Source of the DNA: an uncultured Mediterranea sp.
Lineage (GTDB): Bacteria; Bacteroidota; Bacteroidia; Bacteroidales; Bacteroidaceae
Assembly (NCBI RefSeq): GCF_902493215.1
Contig: NZ_CABUOL010000001.1
Coordinates: 289,282 to 353,281, forward strand
Direction of reading: 5' to 3'
DNA: 64,000 nt
In this document: piece by piece, positions 24,744 through 33,310 of the stretch
Position numbering within the stretch: the first letter of the stretch is position 1
How the letters are laid out: each line of letters begins with the position of its first letter
Translations under genes and position numbers: made by a program
The notes under the pieces: generated by a model
Database searches by the model: none
What the model saw: only the letters and a program-made list of their open reading frames with translations
What the model was told of the DNA's origin: nothing

Positions 24744-24779
24744 GGTTGAAGGATGGAATCCCTGTTTCATCCTTCAACC
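24744..24779 (+). terminator. Intra-operon hairpin between RND pump and outer-membrane channel
   Basis: GGTTGAAGGATG and CATCCTTCAACC form a perfect 12-bp stem with a 12-base loop, 13 bases after the pump stop codon. There is no T run. It may lower read-through or protect the 3' end of the upstream message instead of ending the transcript. Confidence 0.55.
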
Positions 24780-24798
24780 TCAACGAAGAGACATAAAT

Positions 24799-26187
24799 AT
24801 GAAACAAAAAATCATAGTTCTGATGTGCGCTTCTGCTTTGTTGAGCAGTTGCCACATCTATAAAACCTACGACCGCCCCGAGGATATCATGACTGCCGGC
24901 CTGTACCGCGACACTCTAGCAGCCAACGATACATTGGTTTCGGATACCGCCAACTTCGGTAATCTGCCGTGGAAGGAAGTATTTACCGATCCTCAATTGC
25001 AGGGCTATATCGAACAAGCTCTTACAAGCAGCCCCGATATTCTTACTGCCGCTTTGAAGGTTGAAGAGGCAAAAGCTCCGTTACTTGCAGCCAAACTGGC
25101 TTTCATACCGTCCTTAACTCTATCCCCCCAGGGAACAGTAAGCAGCTGGGATAAAGGGAAAGCCACACAAACCTACTCGTTACCTGTCACTGCCAGCTGG
25201 CAGATAGACTTGTCAGGCCAGCTTCTGAACCTGAAACGCCAGGCCAAGGTTACTTTGGAACAAACAAAGGCATACGAACAGAACACCCGTGTACAGCTCA
25301 TTGCCAACACCGCAAACTTGTACTACACTCTGTTGATGCTTGACCGCCAGTTACAGATAACCGAAGGGACCGCAGAAATCCTGAAAAAGAATACCGAAAC
25401 AATGGAAGCCATGAAGGATGCAGGCATCTACAACACCACTGAGGCAGCTGTAGAACAAAGCCGTGCCGCATACGCACAAGTACAGGCTTCACTGCCCGAT
25501 ATCCGTGCCAATATCCGCGAAATAGAGAATTCACTCTGCCTCTTGCTGGGTGAACCGGCGCATGCCATCGAACGCGGTGTTTTGGAAGACCAGAAACTTC
25601 CCAGTGAATTTTCCGTAGGTATCCCTCTTCAGTTACTGTCCAATCGACCGGATGTGAAAGCGGCAGAACAGGCTCTGGCAGCTGCATATTACAATACAAA
25701 CGTAGCACGTTCCAATTTCTATCCGCGGATTACACTCAGTGGATCGGCCGGCTGGACCAACAGTGCAGGGGCAGGAATCGTCAATCCCGGTAAATTATTG
25801 GCCAGTGCAATCGCTTCACTCACCCAACCTCTGTTCCAGAACGGAGCCAATATCGCCAAGCTGAAAATAGCCAAGGCACAACAGGAGGAAGCCAAAATTC
25901 AATTCCAGACTGCTTTGCTGAACGCTGGAAATGAGGTCAGCAATGCCCTTACCCAATACCAGTCATGTACTGAAAAGGTGACGGCACGCAACATGCAAGT
26001 AAATTCATCCAAGAATGCAGCCGATTATACAAAAGAATTGTTTAACTTAGGCACGTCAACTTATCTGGAAGTCTTGTCAGCTGAACAATCTTACCTAAGC
26101 GCACAGCTTTCAGAAGTCAGCGATGCATTCAGCCGCATGCAGGCTGTCATCAGTTTGTATCAGGCACTGGGTGGAGGAAGACAATAA
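24799..26187 (+). CDS. Outer-membrane efflux channel lipoprotein (OprM/NodT-like)
   Basis: A 462-residue TolC-family protein that completes the tripartite pump. The lipobox is ALLSSCHIY. The two repeated OEP halves are visible as coiled-coil segments: ALTSSPDILTAALKVEEAKAPLLAAK near residue 85 and NRPDVKAAEQALAAAYYNTNVARSNFYP near residue 290. The ending SLYQALGGG is a typical NodT-family C-terminus. It is cotranscribed with the adaptor and pump genes. Confidence 0.93.
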   Translation: MKQKIIVLMCASALLSSCHIYKTYDRPEDIMTAGLYRDTLAANDTLVSDTANFGNLPWKEVFTDPQLQGYIEQALTSSPDILTAALKVEEAKAPLLAAKLAFIPSLTLSPQGTVSSWDKGKATQTYSLPVTASWQIDLSGQLLNLKRQAKVTLEQTKAYEQNTRVQLIANTANLYYTLLMLDRQLQITEGTAEILKKNTETMEAMKDAGIYNTTEAAVEQSRAAYAQVQASLPDIRANIREIENSLCLLLGEPAHAIERGVLEDQKLPSEFSVGIPLQLLSNRPDVKAAEQALAAAYYNTNVARSNFYPRITLSGSAGWTNSAGAGIVNPGKLLASAIASLTQPLFQNGANIAKLKIAKAQQEEAKIQFQTALLNAGNEVSNALTQYQSCTEKVTARNMQVNSSKNAADYTKELFNLGTSTYLEVLSAEQSYLSAQLSEVSDAFSRMQAVISLYQALGGGRQ

Positions 26188-26206
26188 CCTTTAACATCAC
26201 AATATT

Positions 26207-26974
26207 ATGATCAGTCCATTAGCTTATGTAGACCCTGCCGCCAAACTCGGCAAAAACGTAACCGTGCAACCGTTTGCTTACATCGAAGCAGATGTGGAAA
26301 TCGGTGACAACAACATTATCATGTCTGGTGCCCGTATCCTGAACGGTACCCGCATGGGGCATGATAACAAAATTCATCATGGAGCCGTATTGGGAGCCGA
26401 GCCACAAGACTTTCAATATACGGGTGAACATACGTTGCTTGTAATCGGAGATAAAAACGACATTCGAGAAAATGTAGTAATCAGCCGCGGTACACACGAA
26501 GGACAATGTACAAAAATCGGTAATGAAAATTATCTGATGGATGGAGTACATCTCTGTCATGATGTACAGATAGCCGACCACTGTGTATTGGGTATCAAAA
26601 CCACCGTTGCCGGTGAATGTCGCATAGACAGTTGCGTTATCCTCAGCAGCAACGTTCTCTTGCAGCAGAATTGTCATATCGGAAGCTGGTCATTGGTACA
26701 AAGCGGTTGCCGTATCCCCAAGGATGTCCCACCCTATATTATCATGGCTGGAAATCCCGCTGAATATCATGGTGTGAACGCTATGGTACTCCAACACAAG
26801 AACCAAGTAACGGAACGTATCCTACGCCACATCATGAATGCCTACCGACTGGTTTACCAAGGTAACTTCAGCATACAAGATGCCTTACAGAAAATTGAAG
26901 ACCAAGTTCCGATGAGCGAGGAGATACATAATATCATCAACTTTATCAGAGGCTCACAAGGTATTGTAAAATAA
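26207..26974 (+). CDS. LpxA-like acyl-ACP:UDP-GlcNAc O-acyltransferase paralogue
   Basis: A 255-residue left-handed beta-helix protein built from hexapeptide repeats, with the helical C-terminal domain of LpxA (VTERILRHIMNAYRLVYQGNFSIQDAL). The catalytic His corresponds to His118 in VHLCHDVQIADHC, and VPPYIIMAGNPAEYHGVN matches the LpxA substrate loop. LpxA starts lipid A synthesis by acylating UDP-GlcNAc. In Bacteroidales the main lpxA gene normally sits with lpxC-fabZ, which are absent here, so this is probably a second copy. It lies 19 bases after the efflux channel gene and should be cotranscribed with it. Confidence 0.8.
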   Translation: MISPLAYVDPAAKLGKNVTVQPFAYIEADVEIGDNNIIMSGARILNGTRMGHDNKIHHGAVLGAEPQDFQYTGEHTLLVIGDKNDIRENVVISRGTHEGQCTKIGNENYLMDGVHLCHDVQIADHCVLGIKTTVAGECRIDSCVILSSNVLLQQNCHIGSWSLVQSGCRIPKDVPPYIIMAGNPAEYHGVNAMVLQHKNQVTERILRHIMNAYRLVYQGNFSIQDALQKIEDQVPMSEEIHNIINFIRGSQGIVK

Positions 26975-26986
26975 GGTTGTACATAT

Positions 26987-27024
26987 AAAAAAATGGCTGG
27001 ACTAAAATATCCAGCCATTTTTTT
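26987..27024. terminator. Bidirectional intrinsic terminator
   Basis: AAAAAAATGGCTGG and CCAGCCATTTTTTT form a perfect 14-bp stem around a 10-base loop, with A and T runs that serve both strands. It separates the LpxA-like gene from the convergent CBM9-like gene. Confidence 0.9.
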
Positions 27025-27040
27025 ATCTGATTGGGACAAC

Positions 27041-27700
27041 TCACTCAAAATGCAATGTACCGAAAAAGTCGGGACAATGGAAATTGGGCTTAGGCAAATC
27101 TATCGGACTCCAAGACAGGAAATGAGGGGTTTGCAACTTGTCTCCACACTTATAAAAATTAGCGCGAACAGATTTCCCTTGAAGCGAAGAAATATGATGA
27201 AGGAAAAAGGCCGAGAAAGGTATAACCAAAGCCACTTCCCAACTGCACTCACCAATACGCTCCTCAAATCCGTCCTTTCCTAAAGAAGCCCAACGCGACA
27301 CCTGGCTTAGCACAGCTTCGGGAGCATGCTGCCGTCCCGTTCGAGAATCTCCCGCACCTATCAACAAAGTACCAACACAATTACACTCCACATTGTAATA
27401 TACATCATCACCTCCAGGCATCGAGAAAAACTCTACGCAGGCATCCTCCCATACCGGACCATTATCATGCCCTGCTGTAGCACGCACCGAAGCCTCGGTA
27501 ACTCGATAATGTAAAAGGACAGCCTCATCCGTATAAGCTATCGCAAATTCGACGTTGGGCTGATAGGGATATTCATCCTTCCAATTAACATTCGTAATTG
27601 GTTGATAAGCCACATTATTTGCCGCAAAACAAGCCGGAACCTCTTCAGCCTTGTTCACAAGACAATCCAGTCTTTTGACATTCATTTCTTTGGGACTCAT
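27041..27700 (-). CDS. CBM9-like carbohydrate-binding protein
   Basis: A 219-residue protein with the DOMON/CBM9-like beta-sandwich pattern: VEFAIAYTDEAVLLHYRVTE, then GPVWEDACVEFFSM, with YYNVECNCVGTLLIGAG and WEVALVIPFSAF following. It has no signal peptide, so it appears cytoplasmic, which is odd for a polysaccharide-binding module. It starts 12 bases after the NahK-like gene and is cotranscribed with it. It may bind a sugar or sugar phosphate, but no function is known. Confidence 0.7.
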   Translation of the reverse strand: MSPKEMNVKRLDCLVNKAEEVPACFAANNVAYQPITNVNWKDEYPYQPNVEFAIAYTDEAVLLHYRVTEASVRATAGHDNGPVWEDACVEFFSMPGGDDVYYNVECNCVGTLLIGAGDSRTGRQHAPEAVLSQVSRWASLGKDGFEERIGECSWEVALVIPFSAFFLHHISSLQGKSVRANFYKCGDKLQTPHFLSWSPIDLPKPNFHCPDFFGTLHFE

Positions 27701-27712
27701 AACACATTGATT

Positions 27713-28792
27713 TCAGATGCAAGAAGCAATGAATTCTTTCATGGCAGGAGTATGTTCTTCCACACTCTGCAACAACTTGAACTGTGCCTTCGTACGTACC
27801 AGGTTATGTTCAGGGTACTGTATCTTATAATACGTATCACCGTTGATATAATCGGCCAAGAAGCGTACACACTGCATATAAGGGAACAATGCAGCCGCAT
27901 AAGGCAGGTTCTCGATTTCAATGGGAAGTAGGAACGATTTGGCTGAATCCAGATATCCCTTGGTAAATGCCTTGAAGATATCCATGTTGAAGTTCACGTT
28001 ATCAAGATTCTTGTCATCCTCCAAACCTGTATTGGCAGCCGAACGGAGAAAATCGCCATAATCGGAGAATATGAAAGAAGGCATTACCGTATCGAGATCG
28101 ATAACACAAAGTACAGAGCCATCTTCATCGAACATCATATTGTTCACCTTCGTGTCGCAATGGCATACACGCTTAGGCAGTTTGCCCTCCCGATAAAGGC
28201 GTTCTGCCTTACACATTTCTTCTGCCCGACGTTCGATTTCATCCAGATAATACTGAACTTCCTTCACACGGCCCGCAGCATCAGCAGCCACAGCATCATG
28301 CAATTGTTTCAAACGGAATTCCATATTATGGAAATCAGGAATTGTTTCTCCCAACTGATCTGGAATATCAGCCAGCATTGCCTGAAAATTACCGAATGCC
28401 TGTCCGGCATAGCCCGAATACTCCGGATTTACCGTCTCGTATGTCTTGGCGCGTGGAATGAACACCATGATGCGCCAATAATTCTCACCGTCAAACCAAT
28501 AGGTCTTGCCATTGTCGGCCGGCAAGAAATGCAATACTTTACGGTCGATTTCCGTTTCGCCTTTTTCTTCCAATTTTTTACGGATATGGCGGGTCACAGC
28601 TTCAATATTTGCCTGCAGCATCTCCACATTCTGAAAAATGGCATGATTGATGCGCTGCAGCACATAGTCAGGATTACTGTTTGCTGTAACGACTCTGTAG
28701 GTATCATTAATCAAACCCGATCCCAAGGGATTGATTTCACGCACTGTATCCGCCAATTGAAAATGAGATACAATAGATAAAAGGTCTTTCAT
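27713..28792 (-). CDS. N-acetylhexosamine 1-kinase-like phosphotransferase (NahK-like)
   Basis: A 359-residue APH-fold kinase, the same length as Bifidobacterium longum NahK as I recall it. Shared patterns include GSGLINDTYRV, YVLQRINHAIFQNV, FGNFQAML, the catalytic CHCDTKVNNMMF (Asp213), the metal-binding VIDLDTVMPS (Asp232 or 234), and FLADYINGDTYYKIQYPEHNLVRT near the end. NahK phosphorylates GalNAc or GlcNAc at O-1. The gene is divergent from the hybrid regulator of the glycosaminoglycan locus, so HexNAc freed from chondroitin or hyaluronan is the likely substrate. It is cytoplasmic. The exact sugar is inference. Confidence 0.78.
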   Translation of the reverse strand: MKDLLSIVSHFQLADTVREINPLGSGLINDTYRVVTANSNPDYVLQRINHAIFQNVEMLQANIEAVTRHIRKKLEEKGETEIDRKVLHFLPADNGKTYWFDGENYWRIMVFIPRAKTYETVNPEYSGYAGQAFGNFQAMLADIPDQLGETIPDFHNMEFRLKQLHDAVAADAAGRVKEVQYYLDEIERRAEEMCKAERLYREGKLPKRVCHCDTKVNNMMFDEDGSVLCVIDLDTVMPSFIFSDYGDFLRSAANTGLEDDKNLDNVNFNMDIFKAFTKGYLDSAKSFLLPIEIENLPYAAALFPYMQCVRFLADYINGDTYYKIQYPEHNLVRTKAQFKLLQSVEEHTPAMKEFIASCI

Positions 28793-28905
28793 GATTCAAA
28801 AATTTTAATTTACACATAACTTGATGAATGGCCAAAATTAGGCATTTAAACAGATAAAAACGAAAAAACAGAAAGAAAAAAGCGCAAGATTGTATAAAAA
28901 CTTTC

Positions 28906-28913
28906 TATATTTG
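28906..28913 (+). promoter_or_regulatory. -7 box of the hybrid regulator gene
   Basis: TATATTTG matches TAnnTTTG and lies 38 bases before the regulator start, in the space shared with the divergent NahK-like gene. Confidence 0.5.
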
Positions 28914-28951
28914 TCTGCAGATCTGTAAAAAGCACTCTTAATGTTAAAAAA

Positions 28952-31900
28952 ATGGCTATCCGTTCATTACTTTTTTGTATATTTTGCATTATAACGACGT
29001 ACTTTCAGGCGCAAAACATAACATTCAGTAATTTGACCACTGAAGACGGCTTATCGCAGTTTTCGGTCAACAGCCTTTACATCGACGAAAGCGGATTGCT
29101 TTGGATTGGTACCCGTGAAGGGTTGAACCGGTATAACGGTACAGACATAAAGACCTACAAGTTGGAGAAAGACAATCCACACAGCCTTTTCAGCAATAGC
29201 GTCAATGCAATTACCGGTAACCAGAACGGGAAAATATATCTGTTGTGCAATGATGGAGTGGCCCAACTGGACCTCCACACACAACAATTCAAAACACTGA
29301 TAGCTGATAACATACAAAGCATATACTATCACAATGGATTGTATATAGCCAAGAATAACGAAATATATATCTATAACGAAAGTACCGGCAACTTCAACCT
29401 GTACTACCAATTGGCCGGCAAAAATCCGGAAATATACTGTATGCATTCCGATGGCCGTTATCTATGGATAGGTACCACAAGTGAGGGAGTCTATCGCATG
29501 CGGCTGGACAATCACGAATTGTCGCATCCCATTCCAACCGGCAACATTACCAGTATCTATGAAGACAATGAAAAAGAGCTTTGGATAGGAAGTTGGGATG
29601 ATGGTTTGTACAACATCAAAACTGATGGCAGTATACAGAACTTCAAATACGACGCCAACAATCCATACAGCATTTCTTCCAATTTCGTCAGAGCATGTTG
29701 TGAAGACAATTTAGGGAATATCTGGATTGGGACGTTCAATGGATTGAACCAATACAACAAAAAGAACGGGCGTTTCCAAAATCACACAGCCAACAATTAC
29801 CAGGTAGACGGTCTGACACATTCTTCTGTCTGGTGCATTGTGAAAGACCAGCAAGGCACTTTATGGCTCGGTACCTACTTTGGCGGCGTCAACTATTTCA
29901 ATCCGGAATATAACATCTATACCGTCTATAACTATTCATCCAATGAAAAAGAAGGATTAAGTGCCCCTGTTGTAGGACGTATTGTAGAAGATAAAGACAA
30001 TAATTTATGGATAGCGACCGAAGGTGGCGGCCTAAACTACCTTGACCGACATAAAAATGAGTTCCGCCGATACCGTTCGGACAAGAACAATTCCAACACT
30101 CTTGCTCACGACAATATCAAAGCCCTTTATTATGATTCGATTCATAACGAAATCTGGATTGGTACTCATTTAGGTGGTCTCGACCGTCTGGATATACGAA
30201 ACGGACGTTTCACTCATCATCGTATGGAGGAAGGCAATCCAAACACTCTACCTTCCAACATCGTACGCGACATCGAACCATATGGTCACGACAGTTTGGT
30301 CATTGCCACCCAAAACGGAGTATGCCTGCTCAGCAAGGCTACAGGCCGATGCCGCCAATTGTTTCAGGACACACAAGAAGGACAGATGATAAAAATGGTG
30401 GCCGACATTGAGTTTGACAGAGAAGGCCAGCTTTGGGTTGCAGCCACCGGTGAAGGTGTATACCGGTTCAACTTCAAAGACGGACAATTAAAGAAATACC
30501 GCCATTCCAACGATAACCCCAACAGCCTGAGCAACAACAATGTCTACAACATATTATGCGACAAGCAGGGCCATATCTGGTTTTCAACGTCAGGAAGCGG
30601 TCTGGATCTTTATCGTCCTGAAACTGATAATTTTCAGAACTTTGACCAGCTGCACAACGGATTGGTAAGCGACTGTATCTATGCCGCACAACAATCCCCC
30701 GTCAGCGGCAACCTGTTGCTCATCACCAACCAAGGTCTTTCCATCCTGGACCAGCACACCATGAAAACACGAAATTACAACCGCGACAATGGTTTCCCTT
30801 TGTCTTCCATCAACGAAAACGCCTTATGCGTTACAAGTGACGGTGAAATCTTTCTAGGCAGTACCAAAGGGATGGTAGCTTTCCAAGAAACCAGACTGCA
30901 TTTCCCCAAAAAGCCTTATAACATCATCCTGTCAAAACTCTATGTCAATGGGAAAGAAATAGAAACAGGAGATGAAAGCGGTATCTTGCCACAAGCCTTC
31001 CGGTACACTCCCGAAATAACGCTCAAGGCCGGACAATCCATGTTTACCATTGAATTTGCTACCTCCAACTATGTGGCAGCCAATAAAGATGAAATAATCT
31101 ATCAGCTGAAAGGGTTTTCCAACAAATGGACCGATACACATGCCAGCAATACCATTACCTATACCAACCTCAATCCCGGCACTTACACGCTGATCATTAA
31201 AGCCAAGAACCAAACGGACGACATTTGCCCGCCCGTCCAGCTTCGCATTCACATATTGCCTCCATTTTACAAAACCATATGGGCTTACCTGCTCTATACA
31301 TTGGCAATCGGCAGTCTGTCCTGGTATCTCATCCGCACCTACAAGATGCGCATTAAATTAAGAGAATCACTCAAATACGAGAAAAAACATGCACAGGACA
31401 TCGAACTGCTCAACCAGTCCAAACTACGTTTTTTCACCAACATCTCCCATGAGTTCCGCACACCGCTCACCATAATCATCTCTCAAATCGAGACACTGCT
31501 TCAGACACAGAATTTCACTCCGGTACTCTACAACAAGGTATTGAGCATGTACAAGAACAGCATCCAGTTGCGCGAACTCATCACCGAACTGCTCGACTTC
31601 CGCAAGCAGGAGCAGGGGCACATGAAAATTAAAGTCAGCCAGCACAACATCATTGATTTCCTATACGAAAATTACCTGCTGTTTTTGGAGTATGCCCGTA
31701 CCCGGCAGGTAGAACTGAAATTTCAGAAAGAGACAGAAGACCTGGAAGTCTGGTACGATCAAAAACAAATGCAGAAGGTCGTTAACAATCTGTTATCCAA
31801 CGCCATCAAGCATACCCGCCCGGAAGATGTCATCACGCTGTCTGTCGGCAGCGAGGACGGGAATGCCATCATCCGTGTAAGCGATACAGGAGACGGCATT

Positions 31901-33022
31901 GACGCCAAGGAAATCGACAAAATCTTCGACCGTTTCTATCAGGTAGATACCATTACCTCCGAAGGCATCAAGAAATCGTCGGGGACAGGTATCGGACTTG
32001 CCCTGACCAAGGGTATCGTTGAATTGCACCATGGCAGCATCCGTGTGGAAAGTACATTGGGGGAAGGGACCTCATTCATCGTTACTCTTCCATTGGGTAA
32101 CAGTCTGTACAAGGAAGAAGAAATAGACCACCGCAATCCAGTCAGCCAACAGATAGACATTGAGAAACCGGAAATGGACATTCTGCTGAAAAGCGAAATG
32201 GAAGAGTATCGGCAGACTTCCCAGGCATCCGGCTCCCACAAAATACTGATTGTAGAAGACAACGACTCCATACGCCAAATGCTGGAAGAAATCTTTTCAC
32301 CCTTCTATCAAGTAATGACCGCTGCAGATGGAGAGGAGGCATGGGAACAAATCAACAAAGAGCAACCCAACATTGTGGTGAGCGATGTTGTCATGCCCCG
32401 CATGTCGGGAACCGAATTGTGCAAACGCATCAAGTCCGACTTCAACACATGCCACATTCCTGTAGTTCTTCTCACTGCCCGTACCGCTATCGAACAAAAT
32501 ATCGAAGGCCTCCGTATCGGTGCAGACGACTACATCACCAAACCCTTCAATACCAGTCTGCTCATTTCGCGATGCAACAATTTGGTGAACTCACGCATCC
32601 TGCTGCAAGAGAAATTCAGCAAACAGCCACAAACCACTGCACAGCAACTGGCCACAAACCCTATCGACAAGGACATCCTCGACCGCGCCATGGCTGTCAT
32701 CGAAAAGTACCTGGACGATGCAGAGTTCAATGTCAACACCTTCGCCCGAGAGATGGGAATGGCCCGTACCAACCTTTTTGCCAAACTGAAAGCCATTACC
32801 GGACAGACGCCCAACGAATTCATTCTGACCATCCGCCTCAAAAAGGGCGCTTACATGCTGCGCAACAATCCCGAACTGAACGTTACAGAGATTTCAGACC
32901 GCATCGGATTCAGTTCTTCCCGCTATTTCTCCAAATGTTTCAAAGACGTCTACCACATCAGCCCATTGGCCTACCGGAAAGGAGAAGATACCGACACAGA
33001 CAAGGGTTGCGACAAGGAATGA
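28952..33022 (+). CDS. Hybrid two-component system sensor/regulator (HTCS)
   Basis: A 1356-residue one-protein signalling system. A signal peptide is followed by a periplasmic double propeller made of many Reg_prop blades (repeated LWIGT-type motifs such as GLLWIGTREGLNRY and NLWIATEGGGLNYL). A Y_Y_Y domain (about 695-765) and one membrane segment (about 775-797) follow. Then come the HisKA domain with His833 in NISHEFRTPLT, the HATPase with N and G boxes (NNLLSNAIKH, DTGDGID), a receiver domain with phospho-acceptor Asp1145 in VVSDVVMPRMSG, and a C-terminal AraC helix-turn-helix. Proteins of this type bind a lyase-made oligosaccharide and activate the adjacent SusCD genes. I recall B. thetaiotaomicron BT3334 as the chondroitin counterpart. 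Confidence 0.95.
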   Translation: MAIRSLLFCIFCIITTYFQAQNITFSNLTTEDGLSQFSVNSLYIDESGLLWIGTREGLNRYNGTDIKTYKLEKDNPHSLFSNSVNAITGNQNGKIYLLCNDGVAQLDLHTQQFKTLIADNIQSIYYHNGLYIAKNNEIYIYNESTGNFNLYYQLAGKNPEIYCMHSDGRYLWIGTTSEGVYRMRLDNHELSHPIPTGNITSIYEDNEKELWIGSWDDGLYNIKTDGSIQNFKYDANNPYSISSNFVRACCEDNLGNIWIGTFNGLNQYNKKNGRFQNHTANNYQVDGLTHSSVWCIVKDQQGTLWLGTYFGGVNYFNPEYNIYTVYNYSSNEKEGLSAPVVGRIVEDKDNNLWIATEGGGLNYLDRHKNEFRRYRSDKNNSNTLAHDNIKALYYDSIHNEIWIGTHLGGLDRLDIRNGRFTHHRMEEGNPNTLPSNIVRDIEPYGHDSLVIATQNGVCLLSKATGRCRQLFQDTQEGQMIKMVADIEFDREGQLWVAATGEGVYRFNFKDGQLKKYRHSNDNPNSLSNNNVYNILCDKQGHIWFSTSGSGLDLYRPETDNFQNFDQLHNGLVSDCIYAAQQSPVSGNLLLITNQGLSILDQHTMKTRNYNRDNGFPLSSINENALCVTSDGEIFLGSTKGMVAFQETRLHFPKKPYNIILSKLYVNGKEIETGDESGILPQAFRYTPEITLKAGQSMFTIEFATSNYVAANKDEIIYQLKGFSNKWTDTHASNTITYTNLNPGTYTLIIKAKNQTDDICPPVQLRIHILPPFYKTIWAYLLYTLAIGSLSWYLIRTYKMRIKLRESLKYEKKHAQDIELLNQSKLRFFTNISHEFRTPLTIIISQIETLLQTQNFTPVLYNKVLSMYKNSIQLRELITELLDFRKQEQGHMKIKVSQHNIIDFLYENYLLFLEYARTRQVELKFQKETEDLEVWYDQKQMQKVVNNLLSNAIKHTRPEDVITLSVGSEDGNAIIRVSDTGDGIDAKEIDKIFDRFYQVDTITSEGIKKSSGTGIGLALTKGIVELHHGSIRVESTLGEGTSFIVTLPLGNSLYKEEEIDHRNPVSQQIDIEKPEMDILLKSEMEEYRQTSQASGSHKILIVEDNDSIRQMLEEIFSPFYQVMTAADGEEAWEQINKEQPNIVVSDVVMPRMSGTELCKRIKSDFNTCHIPVVLLTARTAIEQNIEGLRIGADDYITKPFNTSLLISRCNNLVNSRILLQEKFSKQPQTTAQQLATNPIDKDILDRAMAVIEKYLDDAEFNVNTFAREMGMARTNLFAKLKAITGQTPNEFILTIRLKKGAYMLRNNPELNVTEISDRIGFSSSRYFSKCFKDVYHISPLAYRKGEDTDTDKGCDKE

Positions 33023-33072
33023 CACTCGAAGACAGAATGTTCCGACAAGATAGTCTGTACCATTCATAACAT

Positions 33073-33160
33073 AAGATGGTATCTCATGTTGCACAAGATG
33101 GCATCTCATGCTACACAAGATGGCATCTCATGCTGCTCAAGATGGCATCTTGTGCAAGGT
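33073..33160. repeat. 22-bp-period tandem array, locus E (4 units)
   Basis: Four units start at 33073, 33095, 33117 and 33139. The cores are AAGATGGTATCTCA, AAGATGGCATCTCA (twice) and AAGATGGCATCTTG, with 8-bp spacers such as TGTTGCAC and TGCTACAC. The core is nearly the same as in locus D, 13 kb away. It lies between the regulator stop and the sulfatase promoter, two genes on the same strand. Confidence 0.85.
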
Positions 33161-33274
33161 ATCCTACAAGGTCGGCAGCCACAACCTGCTACCTAAGTTC
33201 CCGAAAAAGGCTTTCATGTACGTTTTTCGACTTTCTTTGAACGATTCCTCACACCCGCATCCCGAAGCAACCTC

Positions 33275-33282
33275 TATTTTTG
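33275..33282 (+). promoter_or_regulatory. -7 box of the second sulfatase gene
   Basis: TATTTTTG matches TAnnTTTG. A transcript from here would start after the in-frame ATG at 33284, which supports the ATG at 33311. Confidence 0.5.
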
Positions 33283-33310
33283 CGTGAATTTTAAACCAAA
33301 CATCAACGCC

